From contig NW_024883022.1 in NCBI RefSeq assembly GCF_019059575.1, positions 1 to 64,000 of the forward strand: a stretch of DNA of 64,000 nucleotides, given 5' to 3'. A model generated the notes under the pieces. That model made no database searches, was not told the DNA's origin, and saw only the letters and a list, made by a program, of their open reading frames with translations. Each line of letters starts with the position of its first letter. Within the stretch, counting starts at the first letter, position 1. Shown here one piece after another: positions 19,946 through 30,668 of the stretch. This DNA comes from Amphibalanus amphitrite. Its lineage: Eukaryota > Arthropoda > Thecostraca > Balanomorpha > Balanidae. A program made the translations under genes and the position numbers.

Positions 19946-20890
19946 CAGCCTAAACAGCAGGCCCAGACTAAAAACACTGAATCGACTGCCTCATCACGTC
20001 TCCGTTGGGGCTAATTTAAGAGGGGCAGTGAACCTGAAATACTGAACCATTTTGGTGAGCAGGCCGCGTGCTCCCACCTACGTCAAGTGTACGCCATCTC
20101 TTGCGAAAAGGTGTGGCTGCGCACGAAGGGCCTGAAATTTAGGCCCCCCCCCCCCTCCTGTCATCTGAGCTACCACCACCACCTTCTGTCGCAAGCGGTA
20201 ATTCACCCTGCGCAGAAACTTGTCGTGCTGGGGAATGGCCGGACGAGAAAGTATCTCAAAGACCAGGACACATACATAGATTTGAATTGTGGGCGAGGAA
20301 CTCCGACAGTAGATGTTGGTGGGCGTGTAGTTTCGCGTCCGTATCCTTGTCGAATTGAAGCCCGGTGCGGATGAAAACGCCGTTTCCTCCCATGGAGAAA
20401 ATCGCCAAAACAAGTTGATCCCTATTTTTGCGACAGACATCTCCCACTCTGCTGATATTTTCACTCACAGCCGAATCTTTGCCGGATTTTGCGGGGTATT
20501 CAAGGATGGGATAAGTGTGCTCGAAAAAGACGTTCAGATTTTAACGCCGCCCGACGAAGCCGGTGATTTAGTATGCCGAAATGGGGCCCCACCCTAAACC
20601 GTCGAAATTAGCTGTCACCCCCAAGAAGAACACGAACACGAGCCTCTTACCCTTTACTCTTACTCGGCGGCCGCACACTAGGTCATTTGTATTGTATTTG
20701 TATTACGTTCGTTGGATTCTCCACAGACAATCGTGGCTTTCACTACCCCGAGTCAATATGGGTAGAGGAATAAAGCGTATGTACAAACACTCAAACACAC
20801 ATACAGACGCATACACACAAAGTCGAACCATACACTCATACCATGCCCACGAACCACTATTCTGGAAAAGTCGAACGCTTAGTCGAAATC
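19946..20890. other. No recognisable gene
   Basis: A 128-codon minus frame (20078-20464) and a 122-codon plus frame (20581-20949) have no recognisable motif. A C-rich run lies near 20146-20157. Confidence 0.4.
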
Positions 20891-21300
20891 TCACGCGTGT
20901 GCAGGTCGTGATAGGTGAGATTTTACGGCCGTCGCCAAACACGTCCTAGACATATTGGTAATACCAGTGGGCAGCTTGTAGAGTGCCGGTGCTCGGTAAC
21001 CGAAGCGCCGTTTACCAGCCTCTGTCCTCGGTTTTGGCAGTCGCAGCTGTCCATCCTGCCGAGTGGACCTCTCGCGGGTGTCTCGGCAGCGCACAAAAAG
21101 GCTGGCGAGTGAGGAAGGCTCACCTCTCCGCAATAATTGGTGCGTCAATTTGAGCACCCGAGCCTCCGCCATCTGTTTGGGAGTCATCCAGCCGAGTCGG
21201 TCTCGCAGGTCGGTAGCATGGTCAAACTTGCGGCGTCCAAAAATGACTCGCGGCGAATTCTACCACTTTTTGAAGCCTATCGAACTGCTTTTGTGCGCCG
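20891..21300 (-). pseudogene. Non-LTR retrotransposon RT, C-terminal fragment
   Basis: The minus strand carries the tail that follows the RT domain in CR1/jockey/RTE-like LINEs. A LQKVVEFAARVIFGRR piece is followed by DLRDRLGWM, a LTHQLLRRGEPSSLA helix, and RRFGYRAPALYKLPTGI, the usual F-Y-R-AP-LWN-LP motif. At least one frameshift lies near 21250. It is a different family from the I-type LINE, judged by this C terminus. Confidence 0.7.
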
Positions 21301-21915
21301 TTACCATAACCGCAAGACCCCGTCGCCTGACCCGAGGCTTAATCGATCAGGCGACAGTGACGCCTGATTCTGCCTACACTGATCTCGCCGCGTCGTTCAA
21401 AGGTGTCACAAACAGTCACAGGGTCAGCGCGATCGGAGCCCGCTCTCCCCTCGCGCACCAAACGTCGCCAACTAATCACAAAACCCGGTCAGCAATATTG
21501 AGCAGAAAGCATATACCTATGGCAAATATCGTACGGCGAAACAGAAATTACCTACTACTGGAATGAGATTGGCGAAACATACGTGTAAAGTGCATATTTG
21601 TTAACATCAGATCCCGCCAGCCGTGTGCTCTTGCTCCGGATGCCGGCCTGTAGCCCCCCTTGTGGCGGAGGTAGCCGGCGGCCAAGGCCGCCACCTGCTC
21701 GGGTTGAACTGGTGTCGGCTCACTACATGGCGATGTGAGGCAGGCCCGCGTCGAGTGGTTTTGTGTCGGCGTGTGGCGCCGTCCTTATGCTGACGCTGGT
21801 GGCTGTCGGCCTGGTATGACGGCGAGGGCGAGCCGGCGACCTCGCGAGGTTTTCCACAGTTGGTCACCGTTGGTGAGTTTCAAGTTCCACAATGTCGGGT
21901 CAGGCAGGTATGTAT
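21301..21915. other. No recognisable gene
   Basis: GC-rich around 21600-21860 with no credible coding frame. Confidence 0.4.
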
Positions 21916-22064
21916 ACCCCGCGTTCGATGTCTCTCGGACGACGAAGATTCTACGCCGTCCGGCCAATCCCGTTCAAGGTCAGCGGGGCTCGGCTGCGGT
22001 TATGGAACGTGATTGGCCGGACGACGTGGAATCTTCGTCATCCTAGAGACATCGAACGCGGGGT
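21916..22064. repeat. Foldback repeat, 54-bp arms
   Basis: The left arm (ACCCCGCGTTCGATGTCTCT onward) and the right arm ending CGAACGCGGGGT are near-perfect reverse complements with a loop of about 41 bp. Small MITE-like element. Confidence 0.88.
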
Positions 22065-22108
22065 TAGACTGACAGAAACATATTCAGACACGATAACGAT
22101 ATGATAAC

Positions 22109-22315
22109 GATGTGTATATGTACAGTCTGTCTTAAAAGTACCGCGCAAAGTGACGGTGGATCCATCAAGCCTGACCGAGGAAGGGCCTGCTATAATTTGA
22201 AAGTCACCGAACCAATGGAGCTGGGGAATGGACGAGGATGTCCAATGCTTCGGTGACTCAAATTTGGCAGTCCTTGTGGCAGACGTGTATGTAGACAGAC
22301 TGTACATACACGTAT
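22109..22315. repeat. MITE-like element with 22-bp inverted ends
   Basis: The ends ATGTGTATATGTACAGTCTG and CAGACTGTACATACACGTAT are inverted repeats. Inside, a second inverted pair (TTGAAAGTCACCGAA and TTCGGTGACTCAAAT) is visible. Non-coding. Confidence 0.7.
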
Positions 22316-22580
22316 ATGGTTAACGGATCCAGATGCAAACCTGCTGCTGCATCATGCCCAAAATGCAATACGAACTGTTGAATCACTTGACCCACACACC
22401 CTGCAAATATCCCCATGCGCCAATAAACGACTATATAACCATTGAATGGCATAACAAAGCCAAGGTACGCATTAAAAAGTGTCTACAGCGCACTTGTGTG
22501 TGGTAGCTTTTTAGGATTTATATAAATGATCTTCACGCTGCGATTCGAGAGAAGGTAGTTTCTTACAAGTCATTGGCGGC
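22316..22580. other. No recognisable gene
   Basis: Nothing beyond short frames. Confidence 0.4.
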
Positions 22581-22871
22581 TTAGGTGCCGATCGCGCTGT
22601 GGCGGCGGGACACAAAGGCCGAAAGCGCGAGCTGCACAAGCTCGTCCCATATTTTATCATGCATGCACTTGGACAGATGGACGTTGTCCGAACTGTACAT
22701 GTTTGATTCAGACGGCCATGACGGCTGGGCCGATGTCCCCTGAGCACCATCTCCGCCCCCACCCTCCGTGTTTGGGGACGAGTTGGAGTCCATTGGCGGC
22801 ACGGGGGCGGCATCCAGTCCATCGGTCTGTGCACCGCACGTGTTCTCGCCTGCGGCACTATCGTATTCCAT
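22581..22871 (-). CDS. Unrecognised acidic/Gly-rich ORF
   Basis: A 96-codon minus frame with a Gly/Ser/Pro-rich first half and a helical end (WDELVQLALSAFVSRR). It lies downstream, in the minus sense, of an LTR-element-like leader at 22910-23040. It could be the start of a gag, but no domain is recognisable. Confidence 0.25.
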   Translation of the reverse strand: MEYDSAAGENTCGAQTDGLDAAPVPPMDSNSSPNTEGGGGDGAQGTSAQPSWPSESNMYSSDNVHLSKCMHDKIWDELVQLALSAFVSRRHSAIGT

Positions 22872-22909
22872 GAGCCGCTGTAAGTCGAGAAACCGGTGAC
22901 CATACCGGT

Positions 22910-23040
22910 TAGGTCCTCGATCTCCGCAGAGAGGGCCCTGAATGTTACGTGATGCACGTAAGTGGCAGTGTTTTAGTGTGTAGCTGCTTGTGTGTCACAG
23001 ATGCGCCAAAAGTGTAATGTTTGGTTCCCGCTCTTCTTGT
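22910..23040 (-). other. LTR-element leader with possible primer binding site
   Basis: The minus strand reads GAGCGGGAACCAAACATTAC, then ACTTTTGGCGCATCTGTGAC and CACACTAAAACACTGCCACTT. The same order occurs on the plus strand at 28748-28831 and 30657-30690, where a Harbinger element interrupts it. TGGCGCATCTG resembles a Gypsy primer binding site. The identity as a leader is inference. Confidence 0.4.
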
Positions 23041-23049
23041 GAGTGATTG

Positions 23050-24270
23050 CCATCTAGCTTACCCATGGGTTTGGCTCTTCGACCTTCGCCAGCACGCTCT
23101 GCTTCTCCATCAGGTCAAGTTCTTTCAGCTTGGGCCTCACCGAAATGGGGACCCGCCTTGTGGGCATCACCACGGGTTTTGCCTCCTCATTGACCTTGAG
23201 ATGGTGCTCGCCTTCCAGCTTCCCCAGTCCTCCATCCATGGCATCTTTGTAGTTATCTTCCACATTGAGCTTGTGCAGTGTGCACTTCTATAAAGTTATC
23301 TGTCGGTGCGTTGATCAGCTTCATCTGTTGACTAGCTCGGAGTCCTAGCAGGGGAGTCAGGTTCCCGTCATACACCAGGAACTCAAATGAGTACAAACGG
23401 TCATTTCGGGGGCTCCTCACCGTTCTCCTACACACTCCTTCTGGTTTGAAGTCGCCGTGTGGCTTCACGTTATCAGCATCTTGTTGGTGGGCTGGATGTC
23501 GGTTGCGTATTTCTGGGGCAGCAGGTTGACGCTGGCGCCAGGGTCTATCGGAAAATGGACTTCTTCTCCACCCAAAAGCATCAGACACTTGATATCTTTG
23601 GCATCGGTCATTGCTCCTCCCAGCACATTAACCCATTCTGGCTCACTTTCATATTCATCTTGCACGTGGTGCACTCTCGAGTTCACACGTGTGTAGCATT
23701 TTGTTGCTTAGTGGTTTTTGTGGCCACACTTTACACATGTTTTCCCATAGGCAGGGCAGTGTTAATTTTTCATGGGGTGCTTCTCCCCACAGAACTTGCA
23801 GATCCTTGATCCTGACCCTGTCCTATCCAGCTGTGACCTGGTGCTCGGGCTCGGCTTGTGTTTCTCCCTCTTCTGTTTGTTCGTGACTTGGTTGATGGGC
23901 TCACTGCGCCTCATGGCTCTGTTCCGCGCCAGAGTACTTTCCGAAGCTTTGCAAATGTCAATGCACTTGTCTAGAGTGAGGTTCCTGCATTCAGGAGCTC
24001 TGTCTGCGCTTTGGAGTCTGAGGCCCCCAGAAAAATTATGTCTAGAATCATAGATGGCAGACATGCATCACAGAACCCACAAGTTTTCACGAGGTCCCTC
24101 GGGTCCGACAGGAAGTTTTCGAACGTCTCACCTTCCATTTGGTGTCTGTCGTTGAAAACGAACCTTTCATACGTCTCATTGATTTCACCGACACGGAGCT
24201 TGTCCAGCTGGTCCATGATTTCGTTTACAGTCCTCTCATCCTCTGGAATAGTAAACTGAAAGCTATTGCA
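23050..24270 (-). pseudogene. Ty3/Gypsy gag-protease-RT relic
   Basis: Reads on the minus strand in several frames. First is gag (24270-23971; RHQMEGETFENFLSDPRDL), then a gag zinc-knuckle region (near 23770, CKFCGEKHP) and a protease (near 23560; PIDPGASVNLLPQKYA, where the catalytic DTGA has become DPGA). Next is a linker (FEFLVYDGNLTPLLGLRASQ) and the start of RT (23263-23054; RVPISVRPKLKELDLMEK). At 23050 the RT ends abruptly against unrelated leader sequence. Multiple frameshifts make it dead. The first part of the same gag lies at 26238-26424, beyond two insertions. Confidence 0.85.
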
Positions 24271-24390
24271 CAGTAGGTCTACAAAATACGTCCCCGCCGT
24301 AAGCGGGTCACCAGTGGGCAGTTAGCTCCTGAGCGCTACTCAGGCGCCACCTGCCCGCATACGGAGAGGACTTATTTTGTAGACCTACTG
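24271..24390. mobile_element. 120-bp MITE in the Gypsy gag
   Basis: The ends CAGTAGGTCTACAAAATA and TATTTTGTAGACCTACTG are perfect inverted repeats. It interrupts the gag frame right next to the larger insertion at 24402. No clear target duplication. Confidence 0.8.
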
Positions 24391-24869
24391 TACGCCTTGA
24401 GGGTAACCGGACAAAAGATCGTAAAGCAGAAGATCGTATGGCAGAAGATCGTAGGAAGTTGATCGTATGCAAAAGATCGTAATGGATAAAGATCGTACGA
24501 CATAATGCTCGTATGGACAAAAGATCGTATTCGCTAAAGATCGTCAAGGAAAATGATCGTATGCCAAAAAGTCGTAATTGATAAAGATCGTACGACATAA
24601 TGCTCGTATGGACAAAAGATCGTATTCGCTAAAGATCGTCAAGGAAAATGATCGTATGTCAAAAGATCGTATGGGATAAAGATCGTACAGTCAAAATATG
24701 GTATTCACATGGTGCAGCCCAACTCCAGCGCATACAAAGCTTATTCTGTGTTCGGGTAGTAAGTGGCCGTCGTAATCGTAAGCCAAAAAAAAACCTCAAC
24801 CGATCTCAAATCTTTGTTTCGACCACTTCATTTAGGTGTTGCTTCATTTTCTTTTTTTGCACATGGGTC

Positions 24870-25195
24870 CCGGCAGGCCCTTAGTGTTCCTGACAAGCCT
24901 GAAGTGCCAACGAGAGGCTGGTGGTGTCCCTGACAGGCCTATGGTGCCCTTGCGAGGACGGTGGTGCCTGACAGGCCCATGGTGGTGCCCCTGGCAAGCC
25001 TGTGGTGCCCCTGCTGGGCCGCTTGTGTCCTTGGCCTCTGACAGGACTTTAGTGCCCGTGACGATCCTGAAGTGGCCCCCGACTGGCACGTGGTGCATCT
25101 GACAGGCAACGTATCCCTACGAGGCTGATGGTGCCCTTGCCAGGTCTGTGGTGCCTCTGTTAGACCTGTGGTGTCCCTCGCAATTCCACTCGCGG
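24870..25195. repeat. Degenerate minisatellite inside the element
   Basis: About ten diverged units of roughly 25-35 bp around CTGACAGGCC...TGGTGCCCCTG. They give long open frames on both strands with repetitive composition that are probably not genes. Confidence 0.7.
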
Positions 25196-25799
25196 CGCCC
25201 GGTAGGGGAGGGGGTGGGTGCTGGAAAGCAAAAGGTTGCGGCACCACTTTTTGCTCCTAAAATGTTGACGATATTCCGCAACCACGATTGCAAAATGCAA
25301 ATCTTGAAACAAGCTCTACAGGATTGTTATTGATTTATCGATGTCTTCGATGTATTATTAATAACCCACTAAAAATAGTGCCTACGATATTATTGGTACT
25401 GGGAAATGTGAAACTCTGAAAAAAAAACTGAAAAACTGAAACTCTGGCATTGGGGGCGCACCCAGCTGTGAGGGGCACACCTATGCTTGTGACGCCCAAT
25501 GTTTTTTTTTTTTTTTTTGAAAATCCACAGGCTCTCATAAATGTGAATTTCTTGATATTATTGTGGGCATGAAAATTTTCGAAGTTCGTGGATAACATGA
25601 CATTATAAATATTTCTAGTTTTTATATCTCTGATTTCTTTTTTATACAAAGTGGTGAATTTATATATCATTGGCGTTGCTTCAGTTCAGCACCCCAAATG
25701 CTTGATTGAGCTCCCCCAATAGGACTTGAGCACCCCAACAGGGGCACACCACAGGTCACAGCAGCACAAGCACGTGACGGCTTTTCGTAGAATATTTTG
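25196..25799. other. Non-coding interior of the 1.8-kb element
   Basis: AT-rich, with poly-A and poly-T runs (25421-25436, 25501-25518); no gene seen. Confidence 0.5.
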
Positions 25800-26237
25800 C
25801 GACTAACGGGCCTTTTGCTATACAATCAGTTACCTACAACACTATTCTATACGATTATTTACTTTACGAACTTAAAGTTACGATCTTTTAAAACATACGA
25901 TCTTTATCTTACGATCTTTGGTCGTACGATCTTTTGCGACATACGATATTTATCTTACGATCATTTTCCTACGATCTTTTTCATACGATCAATTGCTTTA
26001 CGATCATTTCCTTACGAACTTTTTGTCGTACGATCTTTTACAACATACGATCTTTATCATACGATCATTTTCGTACGATCTTTTTCATACGATCAATTGC
26101 TTTACGATCTTTTGCTTACGATCTTTTTTCCGTACGATCTTTTACAACATACGATCTTTATCTTACGATCATTTTCGTACGATCTTTTTCCATACGATCT
26201 TTTGTCTTACGATCTTTTGTCACGTAATCGCCTTGAG

Positions 26238-26424
26238 TGCATCATCTACCAGCAGATTGAGCAGCAGTGCAACTTGTACTGCCCTGTCGAGACTCAAACC
26301 CAGAGAGGATGGTATAGGATGACCATCTCTGTTTGAAAAAGTTTCCAGTTCTCTGCAATATTGCCTCCCAGAGAAAATGGTTGAGGAGGGCGAATACCTG
26401 GAATGTCCACAGGTCTGCGAGTAT
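26238..26424 (-). pseudogene. Ty3/Gypsy gag N-terminal piece
   Basis: The minus strand shows IPGIRPPQPFSLGGNIAENW, typical of the start of Gypsy gag in arthropods, then a frameshift into a KQRWSSYTILSGFESRQG continuation. It joins conceptually to the gag at 24270 once the inserted elements are ignored. Confidence 0.7.
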
Positions 26425-26825
26425 CACTATCTTCCTCAGGTGGAGGCATGTTTGCAGCTGCGTCACAATTGTCTAAAAAAAATTGGACGTGGATGTTGAG
26501 TTCACCTTGTGGAAAGATTATCTTATTTACGCAAGCGGTACTGAGGCTATACGTAACGTACGTAAGAATTCTCGTACGTAAGAATAAGAACCACAAGAAC
26601 TCAAAATTCCTCACCGACTGCCACCATGTTTCGTTCTTGGGCTCTCATCAGCATGGACGTCAGTGGCGGCGCCACGAATTTTCGCCAGTGGGGGCAAGCT
26701 TGAGACTGACCCGACTGTTGTCTGATAACGCCGATCTGCAAAATCCATGAGCACATTGTCCCTAGATGTTGTCATTCAAAATTATTTTGGTTTTAGGTTT
26801 CATGCATATGCGTATTGAGTTTAAC
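26425..26825. other. Possible TE debris, no gene
   Basis: A CAGTGGCGGCGCCACGAATT stretch at about 26660 resembles a transposon terminus; a related motif occurs near 28650. Otherwise unassigned. Confidence 0.35.
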
Positions 26826-26826
26826 C

Positions 26827-28010
26827 ATTAACCCTCGCGGGCCCGGAAGGGGGGGGGGCATTTTTCGCCTCCCCTGGCGAATATTTGCGATACCTCACGA
26901 ACGCTTAGGGATAGAAAGACGAAGCTTGCTGTACCTTATCCCCCATTAGTTTGACATCTTTTGAAGCAAAAAATTTGGACCTAGCCTCCTTGATAATGTC
27001 TCAGAGCCGATTTTTCTAGACTCCTGCACGGCAAACTTCGTCGTCACGGACGTGAACTTCAACCAGCTGCCAAAAATTGAGTTTTAGAGATAAAGACAAA
27101 TTACGAGCACGGTTGTGTAGCATTTGACCCAGAAAAAAATACTTAAGTAACTTTGGTGACCTGAGGTCAGAGGTCAGGGCAACGACCCCGAGCTGGGGCT
27201 TTAGTTTCTTTTTTTTCGCAAATAACTTCAACAAAAATGGTTCTGGAGCTACGGCAGTGGTACCTTCGCATTAGTCTTGTCGAGACGCGTCGAATGACAT
27301 ATATATTGTTTGGAAAAGGTCAAGTTTTATGTTGACCTCATGTGACCTCGAATGACATTTGGTTGATTTTTTACACATGGAAGGTCATTTGTGATGATTT
27401 CGTAGCCGCGGATCACGATTCTTGGCCTCTGGCATCCATTTTGCTGTAAGCATTCATTTAGAGCCTCAGTATGGCAAAACATGTTTTAATTATTATGCCT
27501 GACTTGAATAGTGAAATAGCCTCTAGCAAGGATACTCTCTTGTGACTTTGACCTCGTAGCAGTCTTGTATCGTAAGCTTAAGCACAAATAGGGGTCCGCT
27601 AAGCTTGAAAACATATCAAAACATCTCGGAATTTAGTATACAAGATATAAGAAAAAGTGCAAAGTTTGTGGTCAATTTTGAGCATGATCGTGACCTTGAA
27701 GTTGAATGTTATGCACATCATCGGAATCCACGGATTCTCTTCTTTTGTTCAACATCCCTTTTAGCCGATTTTATGCACCATGCCGTCCTCTGGAACACGT
27801 ACTTTGAGACCACTACATTAATGCCGGTTTTTGCCTTTGACCTTGAATTCTGACCTTGAAAACTGACCTGAGGTCAAAAAGTTTCGGTGCTTTAGAATCT
27901 TCTCATAGATACTTTTCGTTTGGTACCATTTTTGTTTCAGTAGCTGCCTTATTAACGGAGTTAAACAGGGGGGGGGGGGCTACCCCGGGCTGCGGTGGTT
28001 AGGATTACCC
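26827..28010. mobile_element. TTAA/poly-G family element, partial right end
   Basis: Begins TTAACCCTCGCGGGCCCGG, then a G-run (26849-26858) opposite a C-rich stretch, then the family phrase CGAATATTTGCGATACCTC. The interior contains many AGGTCA/TGACCT motifs. Toward 27968-27979 a second G-run appears, but a matching TTAA terminus is not evident. Non-coding. Confidence 0.6.
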
Positions 28011-28305
28011 CCGGGCCGCCCGGCCGAAATAAAACTATAAAACTAGATTGCGAGACACAAACCTGTGAAAACTACTGAAAACGTTATGTTGTTCGTTGAG
28101 ATGTAAAATGGTGTGTTCCTCAAAACTATAGTCAGTACCTATTTCTCATTTTCCCCGTAGTACGTATATATGTGCGATTCTCTCACATACGATTGATATA
28201 GGTACGAGAATAAGCTCCATTAGGGCGACCCACATACAATTCCAGATAACCCGGGATATACATACCTATCACATTTTGTCATACCTCTCTGAGCTCAGTC
28301 TCAGT
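28011..28305. other. No recognisable gene
   Basis: AT-rich, nothing assignable. Confidence 0.45.
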
Positions 28306-28758
28306 CTAAGGGTTCCCAAAAGAGGGTGATCTCTTCTCTGGCCGACTTTTGATAAACTGCTTCTCAACCTCCTCGAGATTAAGCTCTAGGGCAGCCTTTT
28401 GGTGAATGAAAATGAGTAGGAGAATGAGTGGGAGTACGAGATATGCGACAGACGGTCCGAGAACGAACGTTCTGCTGACGCACTTGATACGAGGACCGTC
28501 AAAAACAGGCGTACTATTATAACCGCCTATAATGAATGTTGCACCGGTCTTCTGTTCCCATACATCAGCCAAATTTTGTGGGGGCAAAAACATAGTCTTG
28601 CCCCCACGGCCTCCTGCCAGTGGGGGCAGTCTGCCCCCACTGCCCCCACGGTGGCGCCGCCCTTGATGGACGTGGACTTCAGCAGCGAACACTTCTATTA
28701 ACTCAGAACATAGCGAGAGCCACCACAAAAACGAAAGAATCGAGCGGGAACCAAACAT
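28306..28758 (-). CDS. Hypothetical ORF overlapping transposon-end sequence
   Basis: 150 codons on the minus strand with a hydrophobic start and one membrane-like segment (SVAYLVLPLILLLIFI). Its middle is encoded by a G/C-rich repeat (28580-28670; repeated CCCCCAC) that looks like a transposon terminus. It may be chance. No homology recognised. Confidence 0.2.
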   Translation of the reverse strand: MFGSRSILSFLWWLSLCSELIEVFAAEVHVHQGRRHRGGSGGRLPPLAGGRGGKTMFLPPQNLADVWEQKTGATFIIGGYNSTPVFDGPRIKCVSRTFVLGPSVAYLVLPLILLLIFIHQKAALELNLEEVEKQFIKSRPEKRSPSFGNP

Positions 28759-29195
28759 TACACTTTTGGTGCATTACACTTTTACACTTTTGGCAGCCAC
28801 CTGAGTGGCCGGACAAGCAACTACACACTAAGGCTGGAGACTTCCACACGCGGGTAAGTCGCGTGTAAGTGGTTTGCGGGTAAGTTGGCGTTTATCTCGC
28901 GTTTAAGTCGGCGGGTAACTTTGCCCGGAGACTTCCATCTGCGGGTAAATAGTTTGTTCGCTAAGTTAGCGAACGAACTTACACGCGAGCCACCCCATGT
29001 ATTAAGTTCGCGGGTATCTTTTCGGTGGTGCTTTTTTTGGTCCTTAGGGGGTTTTAAAAGTTCACTTCTGTGCAAATTTTATGTGCAAGTGATAGACAAT
29101 AGTGCAATCATCTAGTTCTGGCTTTTTCAGCCAGTTCGGCCTAACCGTTCTGCTGCTAAGATTAGACGAATTTGAGGTCACCTTTTCATAGTACT

Positions 29196-29388
29196 GAGGC
29201 CAGTTTTACCAACAGAAAAAATAGCCGCCTGGCGGAATTTTTCGCCTAAAGGCCGATTCACATACGGATCGAGAGCGGTAAAGCCCTATCCGCTTACGTG
29301 CTTATCGCGTTTACACTCCGTATGTGAAACGGTCTTTAGGCAAAAAATTCCGCCAGGCGGCTATTTTTCTGTTGGTTAAACTGGCCTC
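29196..29388. mobile_element. 193-bp foldback MITE nested in the Harbinger element
   Basis: The arms of about 70 bp begin GAGGCCAGTTTTACCAACAG and end with the reverse complement. The loop lies near 29275-29310. Confidence 0.88.
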
Positions 29389-29740
29389 TGTGCTTGTTGA
29401 GGGGTTACAAATTACGTATTTCATCACTGCAAGTATCCAGATGTTTTCAACAAGTCATACATTAGTAATTAGAGCAATATTTGAGTTGACAGAATTGAGG
29501 ATGTAGGACTCAAATTTTCAAATACGGAGGGATTAGTCTATTTCCATCGCACCTATCTCCTTGCCACCAGCTGCTATTTCGTAATCTTCGGGATAGTGAG
29601 ATGGGATTCGTATCGCATCCGAAATAATGTGATCGTCGAGCCAGCCGGCTAGTGTCGGGCCCCTGTCGTCGCACTTCGCGTTACGTGTCAGTGGGGCGAG
29701 GACCAGCTCAGTGGAAGCAATACGAGTGTCCGGTCAACAA

Positions 29741-30095
29741 CCATGGACAGGAAGAAGAGGAGCAGAAATTCAGTAGTAGAGACATGCATTTGTTAGCCGA
29801 TGTCATGAAGACTGAAGTATAAGTCATCGAAAATAAGCGACACGATGGAAGGAGTAATGAAGAACGAAAACGGTCTTGGAAGAACATTGTTACAGCCTGT
29901 AATGCAAGGTCAGAAGAAAAATGGGACTAGAAACAGCTGACACAGCTCTGGAGAGATATGAAAAGGACGGCCAAAAAGAACCATTAGCGGTTTAAACGGC
30001 AGCAAATGGGCACTGGTGGTGGACCAGATCCTGCGCCGTTGGAACGTCAGCCACCCCCGCGACACGCACATATTAAACTGATCACTCGGTGATAA
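29741..30095 (+). pseudogene. Myb/SANT-like DNA-binding protein relic of the Harbinger element
   Basis: The plus strand reads a basic start (MDRKKRSRN), then after a frameshift FSSRDMHLLADVMKTEV, a stop, VIENKRH, and RKRSWKNIVTACNARSEEKW. The tryptophan helices fit the Myb/SANT-like (trihelix) protein that accompanies PIF/Harbinger transposases. A GTGGGPDPAP-like linker follows near 30015. Several frame breaks. In active elements this protein brings the transposase to the element ends. Confidence 0.65.
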
Positions 30096-30668
30096 TTGTC
30101 CTTTGTGTGGCATTGAATTGGACACCGACGACGCCTCACCGGTGAAGTGACGGGGCGGGGGTGAGGACGGGGGTGACGGAGACGAACCGACGAGGGCAGA
30201 CGAGTAATCTGAGATACGGCTGTTGTAAGATCATGCAGTAGACTGGCGGTCGGCCATACAGAGTGAAATAACACAAGGCGATTAGCATTATTGATGCTGA
30301 TTTGCACGGCTTCAAACGCTGTTCTGGTTAGGTTAATGCATCACCACATCCCATTGTTACGGCTGTACTCATCGCATGTGTAAAAACGCTGATTGGGGGC
30401 CACCGGTCCCATAAATAACGGAATCACGCACTTGTTCATTGGACCAGCTGATCGCCGCATCCCGATCAGCTGATCGGGAAGCCCTTTAAACTGGCGTGTA
30501 AGTCGGCATTTAAATACTTACACGCGTGTAGCTACCCACCAGTTAACCGCGGATGGAAGTCCCCGGGTAAAAGTTGGTGGGCAGCTACACGCGTGTAAGG
30601 AAGTTAGCCACCAAAATAAACGCAAGTTAACCGCAAACTGGAAGTCTCCAGCCTAAAACATTGCCACA

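Larger units (their letters stand above)
24393..26237. mobile_element. 1.8-kb element with tandem-repeat TIRs and 9-bp duplication
   Basis: CGCCTTGAG flanks it at 24393-24401 and 26229-26237, and the Gypsy gag is readable on both sides. The left arm (24415-24690) is built of GATCGTA-type repeats, including an exact repeat of about 93 bp period. The right arm (25800-26228) is the inverted form with period near 104 bp. The ACAAAAGATCGTA subterminal sequence is shared by both ends. A 9-bp duplication with repetitive TIRs suggests a Mutator-like non-autonomous element. No transposase is visible. Confidence 0.85.
28829..30656. mobile_element. PIF/Harbinger-type element with TAA duplication
   Basis: TAA at 28829-28831 and 30654-30656 flanks GGCTGGAGACTTCCA and its reverse complement TGGAAGTCTCCAGCC. 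Three-base TWA duplications with GGC termini are characteristic of PIF/Harbinger. The subterminal regions have further inverted segments. The empty site is visible at 22.9-23.0 kb on the other strand, where CACACTAAAACA is uninterrupted. A Myb-like relic lies inside; no nuclease gene is seen. Confidence 0.85.

Noticed and set aside
24415..24690. CRISPR-like array of GATCGTA repeats
   Set aside because: The spacing is irregular, spacers repeat, and the array is one TIR of an element with target duplications in a eukaryotic context.
24844..25247. Protein-coding minisatellite frames on both strands
   Set aside because: Both strands are open simply because the degenerate repeat lacks stops; no start, splice or domain evidence.
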